Assembly (NCBI GenBank): GCA_910585635.1
Contig: CAJUFE010000050.1
Coordinates: 1 to 33,981 of the forward strand
DNA from: an uncultured Lachnospiraceae bacterium
Lineage (GTDB): Bacteria; Bacillota; Clostridia; Lachnospirales; Lachnospiraceae
Direction: 5' to 3'
DNA: 33,981 bases
Shown here: one piece after another, positions 22,732 to 32,127 of the stretch
How positions within the stretch are numbered: position 1 is the stretch's first letter
Layout: every line of letters starts with the position of its first letter
Position numbers and translations under genes: made by a program
Notes under the pieces: generated by a model
The model's database searches: none
The model's input: only the letters and a program-made list of their open reading frames with translations
What the model was told of the DNA's origin: nothing

Positions 22732-23586
22732 ATGAAGATACGAGACATCCTGGCAAAAGGCACCCCGACCCTTTCCTTTGAGGTGTTCCCCCCAAAGACG
22801 GAGGATAAGTTCGAGAGCGTAGAAAAGGCGGCGGCCCAGATCGCCAAGCTGAAGCCCGCCTTTATGAGCGTGACCTACGGGGCCGGGGGCGGGACCAGCC
22901 AGTATACCGTGGATATCGCGGCCCATATCCAGGAACGGTATCAGGTGACCCCATTGGCCCATCTGACCTGTGTTTCCTCCTCACGGGAAAAGGTACACCA
23001 AGTTTTGGCGCAGTTGAAGGAGCGGAAGATCGAGAATGTGCTGGCCCTAAGGGGCGATATCCCGGCGGACGGGAAGGTGGAAAAGGACTACCGCTATGCG
23101 GCCCAGCTGATCCGGGAGATCAAGGAAGAGGATCTGTGCATCGGCGCGGCCTGCTATCCGGAGGGCCATGTGGAGTCCGAGAACAAGTCAGAGGATATCC
23201 TCCATCTGAAGGAGAAGGTGGACGCAGGCTGTGATTTTATCACCACCCAGATGTTCTTTGACAATAATATCCTCTACAATTTCCTCTACCGGATCCGAGA
23301 AAAGGGCATCACGGTGCCGGTGATCGCCGGGATCATGCCGGTGACCAATAAAGCCCAGATCAAACGGATCTGCCAGATGTCCGGGACCTATCTCCCTTCC
23401 CGCTTTAAGGCGGTGGTGGACCGGTTCGGGGATGATCCAAAGGCTATGAAGCAGGCGGGGATCGCCTATGCCACCGAGCAGATCATCGACCTGCTTGCCA
23501 ATGGGGTCAACGCGGTCCACGTCTATTCCATGAACAAGCCGGATGTGGCAGAGCGGATCTGGGACAGCTTGTCGGATATCCTGTGA
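22732..23586 (+). CDS. metF: 5,10-methylenetetrahydrofolate reductase
   Basis: Reduces 5,10-methylene-THF to 5-methyl-THF, the methyl donor for methionine synthase (284 aa, cytoplasm). The TIM-barrel family motifs are present: LSFEVFPPKTEDKFE near the N terminus, SVTYGAGGG, HLTCVSSSREKV, NVLALRGDIP and CYPEGH, then FITTQMFFDNN and PVIAGIMPVTN. The start at 22732 is chosen over in-frame 22684 because AAAGGAG precedes it and 22684 lies in the tandem repeat region. It is followed on the same strand by the methionine synthase reactivation protein and MetH, making a one-carbon/methionine unit. Confidence 0.94.
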   Translation: MKIRDILAKGTPTLSFEVFPPKTEDKFESVEKAAAQIAKLKPAFMSVTYGAGGGTSQYTVDIAAHIQERYQVTPLAHLTCVSSSREKVHQVLAQLKERKIENVLALRGDIPADGKVEKDYRYAAQLIREIKEEDLCIGAACYPEGHVESENKSEDILHLKEKVDAGCDFITTQMFFDNNILYNFLYRIREKGITVPVIAGIMPVTNKAQIKRICQMSGTYLPSRFKAVVDRFGDDPKAMKQAGIAYATEQIIDLLANGVNAVHVYSMNKPDVAERIWDSLSDIL

Positions 23587-23788
23587 CTTTATCTCGCGGA
23601 TGATGGGCAGAGCGGATCAGGGAGACCGTGTCGCCGGCTGCGGCCGCTTTTATCTCGCGGGCGATGGCAGAGGGAGATGGCATCCAGATCACGATGCGGT
23701 CTTAAAGCAGTGTTTTTTCCCACAGGCGATGGGCAGAGAGAGGGGTATGTTGACGGTGGAAAGATGGACAGAGGGGAGGTAGAGATCG
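23587..23788. repeat. Intergenic direct repeats between metF and the reactivation gene
   Basis: A ~25-bp sequence beginning TTTATCTCGCGG occurs at 23589 and again at about 23650, each time followed by GATGGGCAGAG or GATGGCAGAG. A shorter third piece (GGCGATGGGCAGAG) is at about 23727. The 3' part before the next RBS is purine-rich. No gene is seen. Confidence 0.6.
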
Positions 23789-24481
23789 ATGGGTGAAAGG
23801 CTGGAGAGGATGGAGACGGGAGCTGAGGGGCCTGTGGTCCCGATCGACCAAAGGGAGATCCTCCGTTATCTGGGTTATGGGAGGGAGCAGCCGGACGAGC
23901 AGATCCTGGCACTGGTGGAGTCGACCATAGCGGAAGTGAAAAGGACCGCCCGCCCCCGGCATATCACTGGGGAGTGCAAGCTGGAGCTGATGCCTGACGG
24001 GGAGATCGCCATCGGCAGTATCCATGTGGTGAGCCGGAGTTTGAGCCGGAACTTAAGGGATTGTGAGCGGGCCGTGTTGCTCGCGGCCACTCTTGGGACG
24101 GAGATCGACTATCTGCTCTATCGGTACGGGCGGTTTGAGATGAGCCGGGCGGTGGTCCTCCAGGCGGCGTCGGCCGCCATGATCGAGACCTACTGTGACA
24201 TGGTCTGCGAGGAGCTGGCAGAGCGCTATGAGGCAAAGGGGCTGTACCTGCGCCCCAGGTTCAGCCCGGGCTACGGGGACCTGTCCTTAAGCTGCCAGCC
24301 GGACCTTTTGCAGGAGCTGGAGGCGGGGAAACGGATTGGGATCAAGCTGACGGAAAGCCTTTTGATGACGCCCTCGAAGTCCGTGTCAGCGGTGGTCGGG
24401 GTGAGCAAAAAACCCCATCGCTGTGAGGTGAAGGGCTGCGAGGCCTGTGGGAAGACGGATTGTCTGTACAGGCGCATCTGA
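23789..24481 (+). CDS. Methionine synthase reactivation-domain protein (B12-dependent, stand-alone)
   Basis: Protein of 230 aa matching the vitamin B12-dependent methionine synthase activation domain (Met_synt_B12). In long MetH proteins this domain is fused at the C terminus and binds AdoMet to remethylate oxidised cobalamin; here it is separate. The clearest motif is LRPRFSPGYGDLSLSCQ with TESLLMTPSKSVSAVVGVS downstream, as in the AdoMet-binding region. The C terminus ends in a cysteine cluster (CEVKGCEACGKTDCLYR). GGGGAGGT precedes the ATG by about 9 nt. It lies 55 nt upstream of metH, consistent with action in trans on that enzyme. Confidence 0.88.
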   Translation: MGERLERMETGAEGPVVPIDQREILRYLGYGREQPDEQILALVESTIAEVKRTARPRHITGECKLELMPDGEIAIGSIHVVSRSLSRNLRDCERAVLLAATLGTEIDYLLYRYGRFEMSRAVVLQAASAAMIETYCDMVCEELAERYEAKGLYLRPRFSPGYGDLSLSCQPDLLQELEAGKRIGIKLTESLLMTPSKSVSAVVGVSKKPHRCEVKGCEACGKTDCLYRRI

Positions 24482-24536
24482 TCGTCCAAGAAAGATACTG
24501 CGGACCGCGTCGGATAGAAAATAAGGAAAGCTGGGC

Positions 24537-27224
24537 ATGGATATGGATATCATACAATGGATGAAGGGACATCGTGTATTTTTTGACGGAGGCATGGGGA
24601 GCCTCCTGCAGGAGAAGGGGCTTAAAGCGGGGGAGCTGCCGGAGACCTGGAACCTGCTCCATCCCCAGGTGCTGGTGGAGATCCACAAGGCGTACCTGCG
24701 GGCCGGGGCGAACATCATCACCACCAATACCTTTGGCGCCAACGCCTTGAAATATCCGGCGGAGGGCAAGTGGGAGCTTAAGGCACTGGTCCGGGCGGCG
24801 GTGGAGAACGGGAAGCAGGCCCGGGAGGCGTATATCCGGGAGTGCAAGGAGCAGGAGATGGGCAGGACAGGGGCGGTCGAGATGGCATCTGCCGGAGTGG
24901 CGGTCCGCAAAGGGGGCACCGCGACCACAGACATCGCGCCCATATATGTAGCATTGGACCTCGGTCCCACAGGAAAGCTCTTAAAGCCCCTGGGAGACTT
25001 GGACTTTGAGCGGGCGGTGGAGCTCTATAAAGAGGTGATCCGTGCAGGGGCGGGCGCGGGGGCGGACCTGATCCTGGTGGAGACCATGAGCGACAGCATG
25101 GAGGTGAAGGCGGCTGTCCTGGCGGCCAAGGAGAGCTGCAGCCTGCCGGTATTTGCCACCATGGCCTTCGACCAAAAGGGCAAGCTCTTGACCGGAGGGG
25201 ACGTGGAGAGCATCGTGGCCCTCTTAGAAGGCCTCAGAGTGGACGCCCTGGGCTTGAACTGCGGCCTGGGGCCGGTACAGATGCGGCCGATCGCCGAAAA
25301 GCTTTTGGCCGTGTCCTCCACCCCGGTGATCGTCAATCCCAATGCGGGCCTTCCCAGGAGCGAGGGCGGGAAGACGGTCTATGATATCGACGCGGACCAG
25401 TTCGCCCAGGAGATGGAGAAGATCGCCCGGATGGGGATCTCCATGATGGGCGGCTGCTGCGGGACCACCCCAGAGCATATCGAAAAGCTGGTGGGCCGGT
25501 GCCGGGACCTTCCGGTGACGCTGCCGGAGAAAAAGGGGCGGACGGTGATCTCCTCCTATTCCCAGGCCGTGGTGCTGGGAAAGGACCCGGTGATCATCGG
25601 CGAGCGGATCAACCCCACGGGAAAGTCCCGGTTCAAGCAGGCCCTGCGGGACCATAACATCGAATACATCCTGCGGGAGGGCGTGACCCAGCAGGATAAT
25701 GGAGCCCATGTGCTGGACGTGAACGTGGGGCTGCCGGAGATCGACGAGCCCGCCATGATGGAGGAGGTGGTAAGGGAGCTCCAGGCCGTCACCGACCTGC
25801 CCCTGCAGATCGATACCTCCAGCATCCAGGCCATGGAGCGGGCTCTGCGCTGCTATAACGGAAAGGCATTGGTCAATTCGGTCAATGGAAAGCAGGAAGT
25901 GATGGAGGCCGTGTTCCCCCTGGTGGCCAAGTACGGCGGCGTGGTGGTGGGCCTGTGCCTGGACGAGGCGGGGATCCCGGAGACAGCAGAAGGGCGGATC
26001 CAGGTGGCGAAAAAGATCCTCCGCACCGCCGCCCGTTACGGGATCGGACCGGAGGATATCATCATCGACGGTCTGTGCATGACGGTCAGCTCCGACAGTA
26101 AGGGGGCGCTGACCACCTTAGAGACCCTGCGCCGGGTCCGGGACGAGCTCCATGGGAAGACGGTCCTGGGGGTATCCAATATCTCCTTTGGATTGCCCCA
26201 GCGGGAGATCATCAACGCCGCCTTCTTTACCATGGCCCTCCACGACGGCCTGAGCGCGGCCATCATCAACCCTAACAGCGAAGCCATGATGCGGGCCTAC
26301 TACAGCTTCCGGGCCTTGTCAGATCTGGATGCCCAGTGCGGCGATTACATCGGCATCTACGGCGGGCAGCAAGGGCTGGGGTTGGGGGCTACCTTGAGCG
26401 GAAGGCGGGACGGTCTTACCGGGACCGGCGCCGGTGGAGCCGGAGCCAGTGGCCCAGGTGCAGCCGTCAGTCAGCCCGGAGGTCAAGGCACGATGGCTGG
26501 GCCAGCCGGTAGTAAAGGCGCGATAGCCGGACCGGCAGGCAGTGTTGGCGTGGCACTGAGCAAAGGGGGCCGCTTTGCAGGAGCCGGATCCAATGGGTTG
26601 AGCCTGGCGGAAGGGGTCATCAAAGGCTTAAAGGAGGTGGCCCGGGCGGCGGTGGAGGAAGAGCTTAAGGCTCGCCCGCCCCTTGAGATCATCAACGAGG
26701 AGCTGATCCCCGCCCTGGATGTGGTGGGGAAGGGCTTTGAGAAGGGGACCATGTTCCTCCCCCAGCTCCTGATGAGCGCGGAGGCGGCCAAGAGCGCCTT
26801 TGAGGTGATCAAGGCCCATATGGACAGCTCCGGTCAGGCCCAGGAGTCCAAAGGAAAGGTGATCCTGGCCACCGTGAAGGGCGATATCCACGATATCGGC
26901 AAGAATATCGTGAAGGTGCTGCTGGAAAACTATGGGTATGAAGTGATCGACTTAGGCAAGGATGTGCCGCCGGAAGCGGTGGTGGAGGCCGCCGTCAAAG
27001 ACCATGTGCTGGTGGTGGGCTTGAGCGCCCTGATGACCACCACGGTCCCCAGCATGGAAGAGACCATCCGGCAGCTTAGAGAGCAGGCCCCCTGGGTCAA
27101 GGTGATGGTAGGCGGGGCTGTGCTGACCAAAGAGTACGCCGACACCATCGGCGCGGACCGCTACTGCCGGGATGCCATGGCCTCGGTGGATTTTGCCGGA
27201 GAAGTGATGGCGGGCGGTATATAG
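24537..27224 (+). CDS. metH: Cobalamin-dependent methionine synthase (short form, with expanded linker)
   Basis: Transfers the methyl group of 5-methyl-THF to homocysteine through cobalamin (895 aa, cytoplasm). Domains in order: a homocysteine/zinc barrel (residues ~1-320) with zinc ligands Cys242 (GLNCG), Cys307 and Cys308 (GGCCGTTP); a pterin-binding barrel from about 350 (VIIGERINPTGK, VLDVNVGLPEIDE, INPNSEAMM); then the cobalamin cap and Rossmann domain with VKGDIHDIGKNIVKVLL, in which His785 is the cobalt ligand. The AdoMet reactivation domain is absent and encoded just upstream. Two insertions stand out: residues ~103-135 in the first domain, and a Gly/Ala/Pro-rich stretch at ~622-687 between the pterin and cobalamin parts. 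A start at 24543 is possible. Confidence 0.94.
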   Translation: MDMDIIQWMKGHRVFFDGGMGSLLQEKGLKAGELPETWNLLHPQVLVEIHKAYLRAGANIITTNTFGANALKYPAEGKWELKALVRAAVENGKQAREAYIRECKEQEMGRTGAVEMASAGVAVRKGGTATTDIAPIYVALDLGPTGKLLKPLGDLDFERAVELYKEVIRAGAGAGADLILVETMSDSMEVKAAVLAAKESCSLPVFATMAFDQKGKLLTGGDVESIVALLEGLRVDALGLNCGLGPVQMRPIAEKLLAVSSTPVIVNPNAGLPRSEGGKTVYDIDADQFAQEMEKIARMGISMMGGCCGTTPEHIEKLVGRCRDLPVTLPEKKGRTVISSYSQAVVLGKDPVIIGERINPTGKSRFKQALRDHNIEYILREGVTQQDNGAHVLDVNVGLPEIDEPAMMEEVVRELQAVTDLPLQIDTSSIQAMERALRCYNGKALVNSVNGKQEVMEAVFPLVAKYGGVVVGLCLDEAGIPETAEGRIQVAKKILRTAARYGIGPEDIIIDGLCMTVSSDSKGALTTLETLRRVRDELHGKTVLGVSNISFGLPQREIINAAFFTMALHDGLSAAIINPNSEAMMRAYYSFRALSDLDAQCGDYIGIYGGQQGLGLGATLSGRRDGLTGTGAGGAGASGPGAAVSQPGGQGTMAGPAGSKGAIAGPAGSVGVALSKGGRFAGAGSNGLSLAEGVIKGLKEVARAAVEEELKARPPLEIINEELIPALDVVGKGFEKGTMFLPQLLMSAEAAKSAFEVIKAHMDSSGQAQESKGKVILATVKGDIHDIGKNIVKVLLENYGYEVIDLGKDVPPEAVVEAAVKDHVLVVGLSALMTTTVPSMEETIRQLREQAPWVKVMVGGAVLTKEYADTIGADRYCRDAMASVDFAGEVMAGGI
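26400..26597 (+). repeat. Low-complexity Gly/Ala/Pro linker coding segment within metH
   Basis: This segment codes for about 65 residues rich in Gly, Ala, Pro and Ser, including two 10-residue repeats TMAGPAGSKG and AIAGPAGSVG. The two repeats differ at many synonymous positions, so they are not a very recent duplication. It separates the folate-binding and cobalamin-binding modules. Confidence 0.65.
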
Positions 27225-27309
27225 AGGGAGCGCCATTGGGATCTCCCATAGGCCGATCAGCGGCGGGATGGAAAGTGTGTGTGGTTTAGAGGATGGAGAG
27301 GGTAGGTAG

Positions 27310-30294
27310 ATGGAAAATATCGTCCAGAAGATCATAGCGGCGTTCTTATCATTTCTCCTTGGTTTATTGAGCCTGTTCAACCTTAACCCTACGAGGGAGA
27401 CGGTATGGGGGCGGGAGGATACCATAGCAGATGGAGAAGTGGAGGCACTGCCTTTACCGGAGGGGATCACCCTGTATTGCGCAGCGGTCCCTGAAGAGGA
27501 GATTGCCAGCCTGCCAGACAGCGATGTGCGCTACGCCTCCCGGGATCTTCTGCTGCAGATGGAGGGAGAGGTCGCAGAAGAGGAGGCCCAGGAGCTGGCC
27601 TGGGCGTATGGCGCAGAGCTGGTGGGCTTTATCGACCTTACCGGGACCTGTCAATGGCGGTTTACAGAAGAAATGGGTTATGATGAGCTAGTTGCGGTCC
27701 TGGAGGAGTTGGGAGAGAGGGAAGAGGTAGCTTGTGCTTCATTAAACTATATCGTTGACCGGGCTGCGGTGGAGCCGGAGGGCCTTGAAAGTGGAAGAAG
27801 GATCATAGCGGAGAAGAACAAGGCTGTCTGGGGAGCTGAACAGAGCCATGTCGGCTTTGCCTGGGAGCATCGGGAATGGTTGAAAGAGCCGGTCTCTGTG
27901 GCTGTTTTAGATTTTGGTTTCCAGCAGCATCCTAAATTGCATTATGCCCAGCTTAGACAGGGGAACGATGTGGATCCGAACCATGGGACCCATGTGATGG
28001 GGATCATCGGCGCAGAGCCGGGACGGAAGGATGTCCGCGGTGTCTACCCGGAAGCATCCGGCCATATGTATGCATATGATATATCTGGCTGTAGTGATAT
28101 GGAGCTTTTTGTCAGTATAGTAGATGCGATTGCCCGGGGGACCAAGGTGCTAAACCTGAGCATCGGGAGGGATGAAGAGGCCACCTTCAATGCGTACATG
28201 GACTATAGACAAAGCGCCACAGACCTTTCGTCAAGTGCCTTTCAGATTTACGATTCTGGTATGCATCAGGGAGCGCGGCTGCTATCAGGTCTGTTGAAAA
28301 GACTGATCGATGAGGACTATGAGTTTTTGCTGGTCTATTCCGCCGGAAATGTATCCTCCAGGGCTGAGGACTGGGAGCACAGCTGTTTTTTTAAAAAGGA
28401 TGAGCCTGGATACCGTTCCACCACAAAGCCTTTTAAAAAATATGAGCTCACGATGTATGACCGCTATTCTCTGCGCAGAGGCCGCAGCATAACCGGTCTG
28501 ACCTTCCAGGTGGTGCCTCCAGAGTTTTCGAACCCGGTGTTTTCAATCAGTGACGAGGCTGTAGCCAAACGGATCCTCTGCGTCAGTGCATATGGTCAGG
28601 ACAGGCGCATGGCTGGCTATGCGGATATGGGAGAGCGGGTGGATCTCTTAGCGCCTGGGACAGGGATATACAGCACTTGCAAGGGCGGTGTATACCCAAA
28701 GGATGGGACCTCGATGGCGGCTCCTTTTGTGACCGGAGCGCTAGCTTGTATCTGGTCCATGGACCCTTCCCAGCCGGCGGAGACGATCCGGGAGATTCTG
28801 CTGGATTCCTGTACAGAGGTCATCCGGGATACGGGGAGCCCTTATCAAAAGCCGGTATTAAATGTGGAAAATGCTATGCGGTATATGCGCTTTTACTTAG
28901 ACCCGGACTCTGCTCCAGTTGAGCCGTTGCCTGATCTAAGGTGGTGGGAGCATGACGATCCCAGAGAGGAGGGCGACCAGTCCCGTGATGGCAGTCCCCA
29001 GGAAGGCGATAGTCCTAAGAAGGATTATAAAAAAAGCCCGGTGAAGATCATCGTGCGGGAAAAAGGCTCTGGCAAGGCGATCGAAGCTCCGCAGATGGAG
29101 ATCCGAGACGCGGCAGGTCAGATCCAGATGTTCCCTCAGCCTTCATCAGGAAAGACAGATCCTGCAGAGGCCTCCAAGGATTTTTTTGCTTATGCAACAG
29201 AGGATGCTTGGCATGACATGGACGAGTATTTTTGTTATCTGGATCCCGGGATTTACCAGGTCATTGTCTTGGCAGATGGCTATGAGACGGCGGTATTTGA
29301 CGGGCAGGTCGTCGCGGAGGACGGAGGCGTCCAGACCTGGACCTTTGATCTGTACCCGGCGTCGGGAGCATTAGAAGATGCTCTGCAGGACTATCTGCGG
29401 GATGCGATCCTTGCGCGATACCCGGTGCTCTCTACAGAGACGCTTTATGGTCTGGCTGCTTCCGGGTGGACAGAAAGGGATCTGGATGGCTGTCTGAGCG
29501 CGGATGTGCAGGACTATGACCACGATGGGATGCCGGAGCTTCTTGCGGTCCGGGTCGGGACCGTTCGGACAGAGATGGACGGAGCCGCGCTGGAGGTCAT
29601 GCATTATCGGTTAGACACATCCTTTTATCTGGAGATGTATGAGTACGATCCATCAAAGGCACAGGTGATCCTGGCGGATACAAAGGAGTTGCCGGTCTAC
29701 ATCGGCTATCTTCCGTGGGGAGTCCCCCTCACCCAGACAGGGATCTTCCGTTATGACCATCAGGGGACCACCTATTTGGCTGTGGACAGTTATCTTGCGA
29801 TGGGCAGTGAGGAGATCACCACACTGGATCTGTTCGCCTATGATGGAGAACGGTTCATCTTTGAGCAGGGATATGGGTATCAGGAGCTACAGGGCGATAT
29901 ATATGTAAAAGAGGCATTGGAGGAACCGCAAAGCCTGACGTACTGCGGATATAGTGCTATGAGAGCAGAAGGTTCAGGATGGGATGTCTTACAAGCATAT
30001 GATCTGTCGTCTCACAGCTACAAGTCTCTGACGAGGGAAGAGGAGCAGCCTTTTATGGCGGCATATGAAGAAAGACTGGTAGGAGTGGGGATTTATACAA
30101 AGGACACACGGCTGCAAGTCAACCAGGAGATACAGGCGGATAAGCGATATCTTACGGTCACTACGCCAGATGTCTATACAGGAGCAGAAGGTGAGATTCA
30201 TTTCATTTCAGGGATCTATACGATCTATGGATCCGGTGGATCAACAGCTCTTTGGCGAAAAGACTATGCAGGGTCTTTGGACGGATATCGCTGA
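27310..30294 (+). CDS. Secreted multidomain subtilisin-like (S8) serine protease
   Basis: Large S8 family peptidase, 994 aa. A hydrophobic N-terminal segment (IIAAFLSFLLGLLSLF, about residues 8-23) acts as signal peptide or anchor, and a propeptide-like region (~50-155) follows. The catalytic domain contains Asp201 (VAVLDFGF), His225 (NHGTHVMG), oxyanion Asn347 (YSAGN) and Ser468 (DGTSMAAPFVTG). After a charged linker (~540-580) comes a carboxypeptidase-regulatory-like beta domain (VKIIVREKGSGKAIEAPQ, YQVIVLADGYETAVF), then a ~320-residue C-terminal region with a DYDHDGMPELL calcium-binding-like motif that I cannot assign. No LPXTG anchor is seen. The insert between His225 and Asn347 is long. 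Substrate and role are unknown. Confidence 0.85.
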   Translation: MENIVQKIIAAFLSFLLGLLSLFNLNPTRETVWGREDTIADGEVEALPLPEGITLYCAAVPEEEIASLPDSDVRYASRDLLLQMEGEVAEEEAQELAWAYGAELVGFIDLTGTCQWRFTEEMGYDELVAVLEELGEREEVACASLNYIVDRAAVEPEGLESGRRIIAEKNKAVWGAEQSHVGFAWEHREWLKEPVSVAVLDFGFQQHPKLHYAQLRQGNDVDPNHGTHVMGIIGAEPGRKDVRGVYPEASGHMYAYDISGCSDMELFVSIVDAIARGTKVLNLSIGRDEEATFNAYMDYRQSATDLSSSAFQIYDSGMHQGARLLSGLLKRLIDEDYEFLLVYSAGNVSSRAEDWEHSCFFKKDEPGYRSTTKPFKKYELTMYDRYSLRRGRSITGLTFQVVPPEFSNPVFSISDEAVAKRILCVSAYGQDRRMAGYADMGERVDLLAPGTGIYSTCKGGVYPKDGTSMAAPFVTGALACIWSMDPSQPAETIREILLDSCTEVIRDTGSPYQKPVLNVENAMRYMRFYLDPDSAPVEPLPDLRWWEHDDPREEGDQSRDGSPQEGDSPKKDYKKSPVKIIVREKGSGKAIEAPQMEIRDAAGQIQMFPQPSSGKTDPAEASKDFFAYATEDAWHDMDEYFCYLDPGIYQVIVLADGYETAVFDGQVVAEDGGVQTWTFDLYPASGALEDALQDYLRDAILARYPVLSTETLYGLAASGWTERDLDGCLSADVQDYDHDGMPELLAVRVGTVRTEMDGAALEVMHYRLDTSFYLEMYEYDPSKAQVILADTKELPVYIGYLPWGVPLTQTGIFRYDHQGTTYLAVDSYLAMGSEEITTLDLFAYDGERFIFEQGYGYQELQGDIYVKEALEEPQSLTYCGYSAMRAEGSGWDVLQAYDLSSHSYKSLTREEEQPFMAAYEERLVGVGIYTKDTRLQVNQEIQADKRYLTVTTPDVYTGAEGEIHFISGIYTIYGSGGSTALWRKDYAGSLDGYR

Positions 30295-30377
30295 TATATG
30301 GGCGGTCTAAAAGCTGTGGTAAAGAGCGCGCGTTATCGATATCTACATAATGTCCGGTAATAGGAAGGAGACTGCCC

Positions 30378-31988
30378 ATGGGGAGGTTTTTAAATAGCAA
30401 AGTGCCATATGCAGACTACAGCGAGACTGTTTCGGAGACCTATTTCGTAGATAAGACCACATTGCTCAGAGAGCTGATCCCGGCACTGGGGAAAAAGAAC
30501 CGCTATTTCTGTATAACGAGGCCTCGTCGATTTGGAAAGAGCGTTATGGCGAACATGGTAGGCGCCTTTTTCGGCAACGCAGTAGATGCCAGAGAGCTGT
30601 TCGCCCATCTGGCGATCGCTGAGGATGAAAAACATATGGCCCATCTGAACCGGTATGACGTCATCTATATCGATCTTAGTGAAGTGCCAAGAGACTGTAC
30701 AAGCTATAAGCAGTATATCGACCGGATACAGGCTGGGCTCAATGATGACCTTGCAGAAGCCTATCCTGATCTGGAGATCGATGTTTCCGGGCCGACCTGG
30801 GATATCCTTACAGAGATTTTTCAAAAAAGGGAGAAAAAGTTCATCTTTGTGATGGATGAATGGGATGCGGTGTTCCACATGCCGTTTGTTTCGAAGGGAG
30901 ATAAAGAAGCCTATCTGCTTTTTTTAAGATCGCTGTTAAAAGGAAAGGTCTATGTAAGATTGGCCTATATGACCGGAGTCCTGCCGATCGCAAAGTATTC
31001 TGGTGGCTCAGAATTAAATATGTTCCTTGAGTACGATATGGCGACGAAAAAGAAATTTAGCGAGCACTTTGGCTTTTCCGATCAGGAGGTGGACCGTCTT
31101 TTCGCGATCTATGAGAAAGAGACTAAGGCTCCTGAGATCAGCAGGGAAGATCTGCGGCTCTGGTATGATGGCTACTGTACGGCGAAGGGGGAACGGTTAT
31201 ATAATCCTCGTTCGGTCATCTGCGCATTGACCGATAATGAGCTATCCGACTACTGGACCAGTTCAGGCCCCTATGATGAGATCTTTTATTATATCCGAAA
31301 TAACGTTGAGGCGGTCCGGGATGATATCGCTTTGATGGTATCAGGTGAAAAGATACCGATCACGTTGCAGGGGTATGCCGCCACAGGGCTGGAATTAAAG
31401 ACCAAGGACCAGATCTATTCGGCGATGGTCGTTTACGGCCTTTTAACCTATGAAGATAAGGCGGTCTTTATCCCGAACAAAGAACTGATGGGCAGGTTCA
31501 ACGAACTGCTCATGGATAACGACTGCCTGGGCTATGTGCATAGCCTGGCAAAGGAGTCCAGGCGCATGCTTGCCGCCACACTCGCTAAAGATACGGAAAC
31601 AATGGCGGAGATCTTAAAATTTGCCCATGATACGGAGACACCGATCCTCTCCTATAACAATGAGATCGAGCTTTCTGCTATAGTGAACCTGGTCTACCTG
31701 GCGGCTCGGGACCGATATCGTGTTGAACGAGAAGATAAAGCGGGGGAAGGATATGTAGACTTTATCTTTTATCCAGAAATAAAAGGCGAGACAGCGATCA
31801 TCTTAGAATTAAAAGTAGATGATACACCAGAAGCGGCTATCCGGCAGATCAAGAAGAGAGGATATGTACTCCGGTTGAAAGGGAGATCAGGAGAAAAACC
31901 CAGATACACAGGAGAGACCTTATTTGTCGGGATCGGCTATGACAAAAAGACGAAAGCGCACTCTTGTAAAGTAGAGGTTGCCAGTTAA
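30378..31988 (+). CDS. AAA-ATPase-like protein with PD-(D/E)XK nuclease-like C terminus
   Basis: Protein of 536 aa of the AAA-ATPase_like (PF09820) plus PDDEXK_9 (PF08011) type, common in gut Bacteroidetes and Clostridia. The N terminus has YFVDKTTLLRELI and a P-loop variant RPRRFGKS at residues 48-55, then YDVIYIDLSEV and FVMDEWDAVF as Walker B-like. The C-terminal domain contains Asp461, Glu477 and Lys479 in YVDFIFYPEIKG and AIILELKV, a plausible nuclease-fold core, and KGRSGEKPRYTGETLFVGIGYD. GGAAGGAG precedes the ATG. No fixed partner is known and the family role is unproven. It lies 83 nt after the protease gene on the same strand. Confidence 0.88.
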   Translation: MGRFLNSKVPYADYSETVSETYFVDKTTLLRELIPALGKKNRYFCITRPRRFGKSVMANMVGAFFGNAVDARELFAHLAIAEDEKHMAHLNRYDVIYIDLSEVPRDCTSYKQYIDRIQAGLNDDLAEAYPDLEIDVSGPTWDILTEIFQKREKKFIFVMDEWDAVFHMPFVSKGDKEAYLLFLRSLLKGKVYVRLAYMTGVLPIAKYSGGSELNMFLEYDMATKKKFSEHFGFSDQEVDRLFAIYEKETKAPEISREDLRLWYDGYCTAKGERLYNPRSVICALTDNELSDYWTSSGPYDEIFYYIRNNVEAVRDDIALMVSGEKIPITLQGYAATGLELKTKDQIYSAMVVYGLLTYEDKAVFIPNKELMGRFNELLMDNDCLGYVHSLAKESRRMLAATLAKDTETMAEILKFAHDTETPILSYNNEIELSAIVNLVYLAARDRYRVEREDKAGEGYVDFIFYPEIKGETAIILELKVDDTPEAAIRQIKKRGYVLRLKGRSGEKPRYTGETLFVGIGYDKKTKAHSCKVEVAS

Positions 31989-32127
31989 TAAGAAAGGCAC
32001 TCTATACCCGATCGGCGCGCATCTGATCAAAGAAAGATAACAGTCCAGAGTGTCTGAACTGCTACAAAGAAAGGGCTATGCTGTGTGGGATGTAAAAACG
32101 GAGAGGATGGGGAAGAGGATGGAGAAA

